A stretch of 63,091 bases of DNA, from the NCBI GenBank assembly GCA_009731375.1, contig BJOX01000124.1:59062-122152 (forward strand), in the 5' to 3' direction. Source of the stretch: Paulinella micropora. Taxonomy: Eukaryota > Cercozoa > Imbricatea > Euglyphida. The notes under the pieces are model-generated. The model searched no databases, was not told where the DNA came from, and saw nothing but the letters and a program-made list of their open reading frames with translations. Below are positions 25,363 through 35,818 of the stretch, in pieces. Each line of letters starts with the position of its first letter. Position 1 is the first letter of the stretch. A program made the position numbers and the translations under genes.

Positions 25363-27374
25363 ATGCAGTGTGTTTGGTGCAAAAAGACAGGACATCTAGC
25401 ATACTTCTGTCAGTCGCGACAAACGATACCACAGGAGGAAATCCCATATGTGACTGAACTCCTACGATCACCTACAATCGACGTCCAAAGATATGCATCT
25501 TTCACTTTGGAGCAAGCACATGAACGGCTCAAGACCTTGGGTGAAAATTTAGACAGTGGCAACCCATGTGCTGACTCCACGGACCCGGCACACGCTATCA
25601 AGGCAAAGCTCTGATACTGGAAAGCGCTTGGGACCGACCCCGTTGTACTGTCGTGGCTAGCGTATGGGATCGAGCTGACATTCGAACGCACGCCGCCTGC
25701 CACAGATTTTGTAAATCATCCGTCATATTTTGAGCACCTGGCATTTGTCAACGAACAAATCAACGATATGGTCGCGCGGGGGGACGCAGTGGAAGTAAAC
25801 GAAGATGACTGCATCATGATCGAACCACTACAAGTGCTCGCGGACCCGGCAGGGATTAAGAAAACAAAGCTCTGCACCGACAAACGTTTCAGTAACTCGT
25901 TCCAAGCAAAAGCTCCATTCACTATGGAGACTTTAGAAAAGGACATACAAATGGTACTGGACGGAGACGCGGGCACAAAGCTGTTCGTGGTGGACCTCAA
26001 GCGGGCTTTCTACTCAATACCCCTTTTAATACAAAGCAGACCTTACTCGTCGTTCCGACATAACTGCAAGACGTACCAGAACACCACACTACTCTACGGC
26101 TTCTGCACAGCGGTGGTGCGACTGCTACGAGCCTTGAACATACCTTGCATGCAATACGCTGTCGACTTCCTGTTCACAATCAAACTAGCCAGGACTCACG
26201 ACGATACCGGCGTTCGTGAATGCACTCTTCAGCCTCTTAGGCCTCCCCCTCTCGGAGAAGACGTGTTGGGAGCCGGTAGATGAAGTCCAATACTTGGGCT
26301 ACATCATCAACAGCAAAGAAAGCTGGATCGGGGTACCGGAGGAAAAAAGGTTGAAGCTACTGCGCTCAATCCTCCAGCTACTAAGCGACGTTCACTCGGC
26401 TCACGGAGCGTCAGTCAAACAGCTACACTCGACTGCTGCTTCGATCATCGCGTTGAAACTAGCGCTTCAGAACGCAATGCTGTTCACGCGAGTCACGCTG
26501 GCAACAGTCGTGCACTGCAAGAGGATCGAACGGGATACCATTTGCACCTCAACAGGGTCGGAGCTCAGTGAAGAACTCCAATACTGGCCCCACATTTTGC
26601 GAGACCCACTGAAATGCAAACGAGCTATCTTCCAGGCACGGACGGACATCGAGCTGAGGCTCGACGCGGGGAAATTTGCAGTAGGTGGCCACGTACTAAA
26701 TATGGACGTGACTATACCATTGCCCACCGAACTCANNNNNNNNNNATACCATTGCACACCGAACTCATCGGCACCTCTTCCACCCACAGAGAGCTCTGGG
26801 CAGCCACAGTAGTCCCACTACACACATTTTGAGTAATCGCAACACCGTGCTCACGGTCTTCGATTCAGCCAACGCTGTAATAGACTTACAGAAAGGCGGC
26901 TCACGAAAATGCCCACACCTCACGCAGTTATGCAAAATAATTGACGATGTATACACGCAGCGGCTCAACATCAAAAACAAACTCTGGGGATGGGTGGAAC
27001 GCTCACGTAACACAAGGGCAGACGCGAACTCAAAGGCACTGACTGCCGGCTTGACTAGCTTGACTGTCCACCCGGATATCATAAAGGCAATCACCTACCG
27101 ATGGCACATAACGATCAGAGACGTGTGGGCACCGAACTTCGGGCAGATAGGACAGTCAATTCTTCTCGCACTGAAAGAACGCAAGCGAGTTGCGTTTGTG
27201 ATACCCAAATGGCAGGGAAGACCTTGGTGGCCACAAGTGCTTGAACACGCGAGGGATTCATTCCCATTACCACCCGCGGCGTATACGCTAGCACCAACAT
27301 GGCCCACACACCCGCTACATATACATAGACCTCAGTGGCACATGCTTGCAGTCTTATTTGATTTTGCTAATTAA
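25363..27374 (+). pseudogene. Reverse transcriptase-RNase H of retrotransposon 1, inactivated
   Basis: The region opens with a CCHC zinc knuckle (CVWCKKTGHLAYFC, 25369-25410). An in-frame TGA follows at 25612-25614. RT motifs come next (KLFVVDLKRAFYSIPL, then PYSSFRHN). The catalytic box reads YAVD where YxDD is expected, so one aspartate is lost. The frame shifts near 26215 (VDEVQYLGYIIN continues in another frame). The RNase H part lies from about 26680 on and shows the DIRS-like end NTRADANSKAL. A 10-base N gap at 26736-26745 sits between two copies of a 22-base segment, probably an assembly duplication. The order RT, RNase H, then recombinase fits the DIRS superfamily. Confidence 0.75.
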
Positions 27375-27428
27375 ATTTGTTTTCTTACTACAGGCCACAT
27401 CGTACTTAACGACCTTGACATAGTAATA

Positions 27429-28345
27429 TTGGCAAGCCAAGGCAAGAAAAGACAGTCAACGATGGACGCATATGCATCCTCACGCAAGCAATTCATCAAT
27501 TGGTGTATCGCACACAACCGAATATGTTTTCCTGCCACAGCAGAGACTGTCGCTCACTACCTGAGACACATGTGCGAAAGCTGCTATGCAGAGACTACAA
27601 TCAAAGGGCACTACTTCCCTACTGCGACCCCACCGATAGCACATTGGTGCAAATGGCAAAGGAAGGAGCAGTGGCAGAAGCACCGCAGGGCAAGGAAGGT
27701 AAATACCCACTGTTGAGGGACGATTTACTCAAGATCCTCCAACTGCCTCTTAATGATTGGAGAGACAGCAGAAACAGCACCATGATTTTGCTGCAATGGA
27801 TCTCTATGACACGAGTGGGCAATATCACTGCACTAAAGGTGGAGGATATATGGTTCCACACGACTACAATAAACAGCAGCCCATGTGAATACATGGTACT
27901 CCGGCTGAGGCACCTCAAGAACGATAAAGGTGAGAAGCTAGTGTATGTCGGTCAATGCACAGAAACATTTTGCGCTGTTAAATGGGTTCGAGCATACTTG
28001 CAGGCTATGAAGGATTTATTTCGCGGTTCACTCACAGATAGTTCGCCTCTCTTTTTCAAAATTGAGGGAAACAGTCTGAAGCACTTAAGTAGCAAAACAC
28101 CGTCCAGTATTCTGAAAGAGAAAGTGGCACTCATCGGATTGGATCCAGCTATCTACGCGTCACATTCTAATAGAATCGGCTCGGCTACAGAGGCGGCAAG
28201 ATTGGGAATGAAACTATACGCTATCAGGAGGCAAGGATTGTGGTCAGATAAAAGTACATGTGTGTTCAAATATGTGCGCGACATCAGCTTAGAAAACAAA
28301 CTGGCCATTACGAGCGTCTTGCAGGCAGGAGTCAAAATCGCTTAG
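27429..28345 (+). pseudogene. Tyrosine recombinase of retrotransposon 1
   Basis: This enzyme would integrate the circular cDNA by strand exchange, replacing the DDE integrase of LTR elements. The N-terminal part (STMDAYASSRKQFINWC) is in one frame to about 27610, and the rest follows in another. Catalytic residues are visible: Arg at 27812 (MTRVGN), HxxR at 28163-28174 (SHSNR) and the nucleophile Tyr at 28271 (FKYVRD). The catalytic half is uninterrupted, so only the N-terminal frameshift disables it. Stop at 28343-28345. Confidence 0.8.
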
Positions 28346-29976
28346 ATACTCCTTGGTTCTCATAAGAAATATGCTCAAATACAATCTACACCACCGTTCG
28401 ACGATGGTGTATGCTATGGTTTACCAGATAAGTAACTGACGCTCGCTTATTAAAATCGATTCCCATGCTGTACTAGAATACGATTTAACTTACGAAATAC
28501 ACTTACTGAACCGTTATTAGCGTATCGTATCGTATCGTATCGTATCATATCGTATCGTATCATATCGTATCGTATCGTATCGTATCGTATCGTATTGTAT
28601 CCTATCATATCGTATCGTATCGTATCGTATCGTATCGTATCGTACCGTATCGTATCGTACCGTATCGTATCGTATTGTATCGTCTCGTCTCGTCTCGTAT
28701 TGTATCGTATCGTATCGTATCATATCGTATCGTATCGTATCATATCGTATCGTATCGTATCGTATCGTATCGTATCGTATCATATCGTATCATATCGTAT
28801 CGTATCGTATCGCATCGTATCATATCGTATCGTATCGTATCGTATCATATCGTATCATATCGTATCGTAGCGTAGCGTATCGTAGCGTATCGTAGCGTAT
28901 CGTAGCGTATCGTATCGTACCGTATCGTATCGTATTGTATCGTATCGTATCGTATCGTATCGTATCATATCGTATCGTATCGTATCGTATGTATCGTATC
29001 GTATCGTATCGTATCGTATCGTATCGTAATGTTAGTCAAGAGAAATGAAGTATTTAATTGAGATATCCAGTGATAAACTCATGTCACATAATGACATGAC
29101 TACAGTAACAAGTCCTCGTAATAGCACTCAATATCGGTCACATAACAATATAGTTCGTCATAATATATACAGACATGCAGACGTAATATATGCAGCGAAC
29201 AGAGCAATCTTACAGAAATAGATTCCAGAATAGCCTAACGTGTAAATTACGACGGCACCAGGGTTTAGTAAGAAATCTAACGCTCAAAATGCATACAGGA
29301 ACAGCATCGGACAAAAACGACACAACCACCACCTCACATATACGAGAGACTCAACACACTGAATTTAAAGTCGATAACATAACTTGTAATTACACCACTT
29401 TCTTCACAGCGAAAACGATATCAATGAAATACTCATCGGTTCCAGATACACTGCAATGGATTACAAGAATATTTACGGGAATAGACATACAGAACACTTA
29501 CACCACACACATCTACTAGGACAAAACTGACTAACAAGAAAAATCTCGACAACAATAAGGATGCAAACATACACAGACTAATGTTTGCATACGGGAAAAA
29601 GGACAAACGGTACGAACGCGCAGAATACAGGCATAAAAACGAAGATACATTGATAATCAGATTTGTTATCCGTCTATAATTGCTGTTTTAGTTTCGGGGC
29701 ATTACACACTTGCAAAGCTACTTATTCACAATTTAGGATCTTATCGTTGATAGAAAGAATGTATCACGGACTATGCCAAAACACAAGCAAAAATAATATT
29801 TTTGAGCAGCAAACAGCTCGATGAGTCTTTTCCTAATATCTAGTCAGCCTAAAAAAATTTCAGTTGAACCCAAAAATGCAATTTTTGAGGGAATATAGGC
29901 TATTTGTCGGCATTTCTTCCAGGACTGGCAGGGGAAAATGGCATTACCAAAATTTTTCCAGAGAGGTCTTTTTTGC
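28346..29976. repeat. 3' non-coding region of retrotransposon 1 with a (CGTAT)n array
   Basis: A (CGTAT)n pentanucleotide array of about 500 bases fills 28521-29028, with CATAT and CGTAG variants. The remaining sequence, about 29030-29976, has no recognised gene. Open frames in the array are translations of the pentamer in three frames. Confidence 0.8.
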
Positions 29977-31365
29977 GACCTAGGAGAGAGGGGAGAGAGC
30001 TCATGGGATGTATGGTATGTTGTGAAATGAAGTTTTTGCAAGCTTGCGCAGCAAAAGCGACATTTCACAAATAACCATATCAAACAGAGTGGGCCGGTAG
30101 TGACAATCAATTGAGTTCACTTGCAGAGTTTCTCTGCGCAAATAAAGAAGCGGGAACTATTGTTCCCGCTCGAAAATTTGAAAATTAGAACAACAATCCT
30201 GTCCCCCTCAGATTTGCATTTTTTGTTTTATACAAAAGTGCTTTTAGTTTGGGTTTTAGGAAAGGCAAGAACCCCCACCCACCCACCCATTTACATGATG
30301 TCTTCTCGTTTGGGGGCGGTGAGTGAGGGATGAGAAATTATACACATTTGCACACATCCACACACATCTCACACAATTTTGCACATAATGCTTCTCATCT
30401 CATGCACAATCACGCATATTCCATGCACAATATCTTGCACAATCTAGGTCTTGTGTGTTTAAGCACAAAGACCTAGGAGAGAGGGGAGAGAGCTCATGGG
30501 ATGTATGGTATGTTGTGAAATGAAGTTTTTGCATGCTTGCGCAGCAAAACCACACTAACAGCAGTTATTGTGTTTTCTCACTTCCTATTCTCTAAATTTT
30601 TTCTAAGTTCAAAATACCTAAAGTGGAAAAAGTGTACATGTGCCGAAGTGCGACCCTACACTACTCAGGCGAAAGTGCACCCGCAGACTTCTGCACTTCT
30701 GCACTTGGACAACTTTTTGTTTTTCAGTGCGGACACTTGAACAACTTTTCGCAGTAAGAGAGATTTTAATAAAATTCTTTATTTTTTAGGTATTTTGAAC
30801 TTAGAATTCGAAACGTTTAGAGAATAGGAAGAGAGAAAACACAATAACAGACTAATAACTGCTATTAGTGTGGTTTCTCTGGTGAAATGTATTGAACGGG
30901 CGTCTTGTAGTGGCACCCTTAACTACTGGAATCCTTCGTGTAGAGTTCCTCCAACAAAAGACAGTATACTGTGCTCGCACTTTTTGTCTACTCGGGGGCA
31001 AAGAAAACTAAGCAGCGCATTTTTTGTTTTTCCGTAAAATTAACCATAGACACGGTCATTTTTCATATTTCAACGGACGGTTACGGACCTTTTTTAGGAC
31101 TTCTACTTAGTGACCTTTTCTACATCTTTGGTCTTTTTGTGCCTTTCTTTGTTGAGCGGCCTTTTCACTATTGGCCACAGATTGTCAGTGATTAGTTTGT
31201 GACACACATTGGCTTTTTGTGAGTCTCTCTTTGTCACAAACATGTTTGTGCCTTTGAGTTTGTTCCTTTGTGTCCGCTTCATTTTCTTGCTTTTCACAAA
31301 GCTCTCATTCAAGCGTCTGTCCCCTCACAGGCAGTACACCCGCTTGAAATTTTTTCTTTCTTATC

Positions 31366-32278
31366 ATGGCCTCGTCCGACTCGTCTGAAGCTAAGTCTGC
31401 GCAACACAAGAGTCACCGCCTAAATGAGAAGAAGAAAAAGAATGCAGCTCGTTCGAGCGAGGAGGCTGCTTCCAGACCCTCTGATGACTTCGAGGAAGAG
31501 GAAGAGGACGGTGACCGAGAAGAGCGACCTGACCAGGACCAACAGGCTGACGAGTTGCTTGCACGTCTGAAAAATTTGGGCCCCAACCAAGGTGATGGTG
31601 GACAGGATGATGGCGCTGCTGCCACTGGTCGTGATGGCAAGTTACTGCGTGACTTGAACATGCGTAATCTACGTGATCTGGGTGACAGTGAGAACTCTAG
31701 CTCCTCCTCGCCCTCTTCTGCAGCTGGTGGAAGACGTCGTCATGGTAAGAGAGGAAAATAGATTTATTCTGACAGAGAAGCGTTGGCTACTGTCGAGGAT
31801 GCCAGAAGCTACACTGGTGACCTCCGTGGCTATGTGATGCTTATGGCAAAGAAAGGCAATGTATGGTCCAAGCGGAATCATGCAGAAATGCGCGATTGGG
31901 GCACCATTCTAGAACTGATGCGAAAGCGTGTGGGTTTTTCCGACAGTGATGAGGCATACCGTTTCGCTGCAATGCGTTTCGTGGCATTAGCTGCCGCCGA
32001 GGCTTTTCAGGACAATAAGACTATCGATATCATCATGGGTCCCCCATTGAGGAATGCCTGCTGGATCGCCGCAAGGTTTCCCTACTCTACAGAGAGCTGA
32101 ATCAGCGCCACCGCTTCGCAGATCGTGTCGATACGTGGCGTCGCAAGAAAACCAACACTTCTAAAAATTTCAACAACAACAACAATACAACCAAGCGTAA
32201 CGCTGCTACCTACAAGTCCGCTGGCGCCCGGGATGGCGCGGGTCGCGCAGTAAGCGAAGCGCTCCCGGAAGTGATCTG
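31366..32278 (+). pseudogene. Gag-like protein of retrotransposon 2
   Basis: The ATG at 31366 directly follows the A1 repeat. The N-terminus is charged (Lys-rich, then an acidic run), which resembles a Gag head region. An in-frame TAG at 31759-31761 is followed, in the same frame, by a well-formed stretch containing YVMLMAKKGNVWSKRNHAEM and FAAMRFVALAAAEAFQD. Near 32085 reading moves to another frame and continues with NQRHRFADRVDTW and an Asn-rich tail to 32278. One nonsense change and one frameshift therefore separate it from an intact gag. No zinc knuckle is seen. Confidence 0.6.
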
Positions 32279-32370
32279 ATACCGCCCTTACCAAGACCAA
32301 CGAGATCGCTTTCGGCTTCACGTAGAAGCCAACAACGGGCGTCCTTCAGGCTTCGCTCTTCAACGTTTGC

Positions 32371-34257
32371 ATGTCTATCATCGTAGCGTTGAATGTGCTG
32401 TTGGTTCCCAGCTTCTTTCCATCTTCCTCCTGGCTTGCTTTGCGTAAGCCAGTAACAGCAGAACATCTTCGAACCCATGGATTTCTACTCCGTGTCAGCC
32501 GCGACTTCGTGTCTGCGGCTACTTCTGATATGTCTTTTTCTTCGTTTCCTTCGTATTTAAGTGTTTTTTCAACTTCGTCCAACTCGTTTTTGTTCAATGT
32601 GTTTCCTACGTCTGCTTATTATTCTGGTGGTGGCTCCTACTGTGTGCCGCCTGTTACTGCTCCAGATCCTGTCGAGCTTGTTGCTGACAGCGTCCGTTTT
32701 CCTTCTCGTGGCGCTTTCGTTGATCTACTAGCTGGCTTGACTTCTGATGTGGCATCTATGTATGGTACGCCTGCTCGAGTTCTCAACCTTGACCATCCCG
32801 TCTTCACTGGACGTGCTTTTCTGCCTTACGCTAAGTTTCCTGCCTATGTGGGCGGCTCGAGGCATCAATATCTCAGGGTTGTGCAGCTCCTACTTAGGGC
32901 AGGTATGGTCTCTCTACTACCTCCCTCACATGTATTTGCTGTCAACGGTGTCTTTACGGTGCCGCGCTCCGATGGACTCCTTCGCTTCATCATGGATGCC
33001 ACCAACACCAACGAGCTGTTTTTACCTCCCATGGATCCTAACCTCCCTGGGCCCGACTGCATTGCTCAGCTTGACCTACGACCATCTGATGAGGTCTGGG
33101 CTGCTACGTCAGACATCTCTAACTTTTACGACTGCTTCTTGCTCCCGGAGTGGATGCTGCCGTTTATGGCTCTGCCGTCGGTCTTTATCGCCGGTATAGG
33201 GCTTGTTCACCCGTGTATGAGGTGCTTACCTCAAGGGTTTTCTCATGCTGTGTTTCTCGCACAGTCGTACCATCGCAACCTGTTTTCTCTGCACCTTCCT
33301 CAGTTTGCAAGCGGGGTGCTCACCCGTTCGTCTGATATGCTCTTGAATCGGGTCCGCTTGCTTATCTACATCGATGACGTTACCTTTTTGGGTCTATCTG
33401 CGGGGGCGGTCAACTTTGTTCTGGCTGCATACGAGTACGTCCTGGATATGGTTGGCCTGCCTCGGGCTGTAGAGAAGAGACAGTGTGCTAGCCAGAGCAC
33501 CAAGACATTGGGTCATCGGCTTGTCAAGAGAAGGATTGGCATGCCTGTCGCTGCACTTCGGGCTCTTCAACTGCGGAAGGCCCAGATGCTGGCTCCTGAC
33601 AGTGATGGTGGAGTCAAGGTTTCGCCTAGAGACATCTCTCGGCTCCTCGGCAGCTGGATCTGGTGTTGCCTGGTCAGAAGGCCACTCCTTGTCGTATTCT
33701 TTACTGTTTATCACTTCCTCGGGCGGTACAGCCACTCTACGTTTCCTGTACTAGTACCCTGGTCTGTCATCAAGAAGTTTGAGACTATCTCGGCCCTGGC
33801 CCCTCTTATGTTTGCTGATCTTTCTCCGCCAGACTTTCCTCGCATTTTGGCTGCTGACGCTTCTTCGTCTGGGATGGGAGTGGTCGTGTAGCCTCCTGTT
33901 TCGTGCTCGTTTCTCCGATTTCTTCCCCCAGTCGCTGACTTTGTTCGGTCCTTACCGTGGATGACAATCATCTCTTTTCGCTGGGTTTTTAGTGCTCATA
34001 TCAACGCGTTGGAAATGTACGCCTCCAGTGCAGCGGTCCGATGGGCGGCCTCGCACCCCGCTCAGTGCTTCCGGCTGACTCTTCTCACCGACTCTGAGGT
34101 CGTGCTTCATTCTTTAAGGAAGGGTAGGACCTCCTCGTGGCGCATGCGCCCCCCTATGCTAAGACTTTCGATCTCGCTTCTTTCTCACTGCATCAAACTT
34201 CGTATATGGTATGTACATACTTCTCTGAACCCCGCTGATGGTCCGTCCCGCTTTTAG
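32371..34257 (+). pseudogene. Reverse transcriptase-RNase H of retrotransposon 2, one in-frame stop
   Basis: RT motifs are intact: motif A ATSDISNFYDCFLLP, motif B CLPQGFSHAVFLAQ and the catalytic box YIDD near 33367-33378. RNase H follows with ADASSSGMG, then HINALEMYA, LTDSEV and NPADGPSR, which supply the expected acidic residues. A single TAG at 33889-33891 interrupts the frame inside RNase H. The same frame then runs on to 34257. This copy is far better preserved than retrotransposon 1, which fits a younger insertion. The region 32279-32370 may still belong to the N-terminus in another frame. Confidence 0.8.
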
Positions 34258-34279
34258 CAGTGGCAGTGTAGTTAGTATA

Positions 34280-34741
34280 CGAGATCGTTCTTTCTTAGCT
34301 TCGTTCGCCTACCAAAATTCTACGCGCCGCTACGCACTTTTTCTCATCTGTGCCCTTAAAGAGTTCCCTGATATATTTTCTTTTCGTGATTTGGATGCTG
34401 CTCTCTCCCTGTTTTTCCATGAGGAGTATTTGCGTCGAGGGGGCTCCGGGTCCGGCTACTCTGCGATGCATGTGTGTCTCTACTGCCTCATTATGTATTC
34501 GCCGGAGCTTCGCACCTACTTGCCACGTGCTCGTGCTGACTTGCGCGGCTGGAGTAAGCATCACCCCCTACCCCGTGGCCGCCCCTTACCTTACCTCTGA
34601 CAATACTTATCGCTACCTTATGTCTCGTGGCTACATGGACTGCGCGGTAGCAGTCATCTTGGCTTTCGAAGGCTATCTTCGTATTTCGGAAGTCGTGGGG
34701 CTAAAGGTAGCAGATGTAGCTGAAGTGACTGACGCCCGATT
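34280..34741 (+). pseudogene. N-terminal half of the tyrosine recombinase of retrotransposon 2
   Basis: The core-binding part (SFLASFAYQNSTRRYALFL) changes frame near 34550 and continues to GYLRISEVVGLKVADV, whose Arg at 34680 is the first catalytic residue of the family. The coding sequence stops abruptly at the LTR at 34742. The HxxR and Tyr box lie 10.6 kb away at 45359-45759. Confidence 0.8.
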
Positions 34742-34978
34742 TGTAATGCCCCCAACGATAGCTCGAAAAAAGTCGGTAATACAACCAAACACAGTCCTCA
34801 AGAATGAGAATGATGTCTCGTTGTATTAGCTCAGTGAAGCCAAAAAGGAAAACGGCAACAGACCAGGAATAAAATGGCATCAGGTCCAATCCGGACAAAT
34901 AATACTGAAAAACAAGCTGGTGCACCTGTCACCAGGAAAAGGTATTTTTTACCGGCTATCCGGGGGGTGATGCCTACA
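34742..34978 (-). repeat. 3' LTR of the gypsy-like element (237 bp)
   Basis: It is bounded by TG and CA and is nearly identical to 45116-45354. On the element's sense strand it begins TGTAGGC. Directly before it on that strand lies the polypurine tract. Confidence 0.93.
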
Positions 34979-34994
34979 GTACCCCCTCCCGATT
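34979..34994 (-). other. Candidate polypurine tract
   Basis: On the minus strand the sequence entering the 3' LTR reads CGGGAGGGGGTAC. A purine run at this place primes plus-strand DNA synthesis in LTR elements. The last three bases (TAC) separate it from the LTR. Confidence 0.65.
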
Positions 34995-35818
34995 TTATGA
35001 CGGAAATAGCATTTTCGTCATACACCTTCTGATTTCTTTCTGCAAATAGTATGCGCTATGGAGTCATGCCACACAGCGCATCGACCCACGGATAGACGCT
35101 AAAAGACGATAAATATATCCTCATACGGCACGTCAAAGCGGATTCTCTAGCCTTTCTTGTAAATTTTGAACTCCTTCCCCTCAATTTTTTTTTTTTTTTT
35201 TTTTTTCGGCAGTATGTCAAGAACAAACGTACAATTAATAAAAAAATACAAGCAACGTGGTGCTGTAGTACGATTCCCCCTTTGATCTCCTTCTTCTTCT
35301 TATCATTATCATTATTATTATTATTATTCACAGGGAGATCGTAAGTACATTGTCTTTTTTAATGACATACCCTTGTATAAGGCGGATATCCTATGATATA
35401 GTATTAGGGGGCCAGTCCTAATAGCTATATCCGAAGTCGAGGTGTATGTACCCGACCCTGCGATATACCGACACAAGTAGAGATTGACCGTGCTCAGGTA
35501 CGACAGTATATAATCTATCGTAAAAAATAATTTAATGAAAGTTTCAGAGAACATTTCATTTTCGAGAACATCATCCCAGGACTTGGAAAGGGTCATACCC
35601 GGGAACACCATCGCTCAATACACTAGCGATCCCCGTATACGGTGTAGTATCATCGTCGATCGACCTTTCGCACTCGTATGTTGCGATCGAATGCCAAGTT
35701 ATATCACTGAGTCTTTTTAATATTCATATTGATAACTGATGATGCATGATCAAATCATGATACGCCGTGGGCAATCAATCAGTTTATTTGAGACGCATAA
35801 AGAAAAATAGTTTCTTTG
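34995..35818. other. 3' untranslated region of the gypsy-like element
   Basis: No conserved coding sequence is seen. It holds a T-run of about 24 bases near 35187 (A-run in the sense strand) and a short (ATT)n at 35305-35330. Confidence 0.6.

Larger units (their letters stand above)
23450..30549 (+). mobile_element. Ngaro-type tyrosine-recombinase retrotransposon 1 (decayed)
   Basis: The element has split direct repeats in the order A1 (23450-23687), coding region, B1 (29977-30056), A2 (30057-30272), B2 (30470-30549). It encodes Gag, zinc knuckles, RT, RNase H and a tyrosine recombinase, which is the Ngaro/PAT plan. The interrupted foldback fixes both ends. The B1-A2 junction and both ends share an AAA or AAAA tract, and no target duplication is present, as expected of recombinase-mediated insertion of a circle. 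Frameshifts and a changed RT active site show it is dead. A (CGTAT)n array has grown in its 3' region. Confidence 0.82.
23390..30928. mobile_element. Foldback element split by a retrotransposon
   Basis: The right arm 30784-30928 is the inverted copy of a left arm that is in two pieces: 23390-23449 and 30550-30622. The arms rejoin exactly across the intervening element: the right arm's complement has CAGAGAAA next to CCACACTA, the two sequences now 7.1 kb apart. The loop (30623-30783) is non-coding. Arms are about 135-145 bp. No clear target duplication is visible. Confidence 0.85.

Noticed and set aside
26714-26767. A real 22-base repeat in the RNase H region of retrotransposon 1
   Set aside because: The copies flank a 10-base N gap and probably are the same bases assembled twice.
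28595-28875. Ser/Tyr/Ile-repeat proteins
   Set aside because: They are three-frame translations of the (CGTAT)n array.
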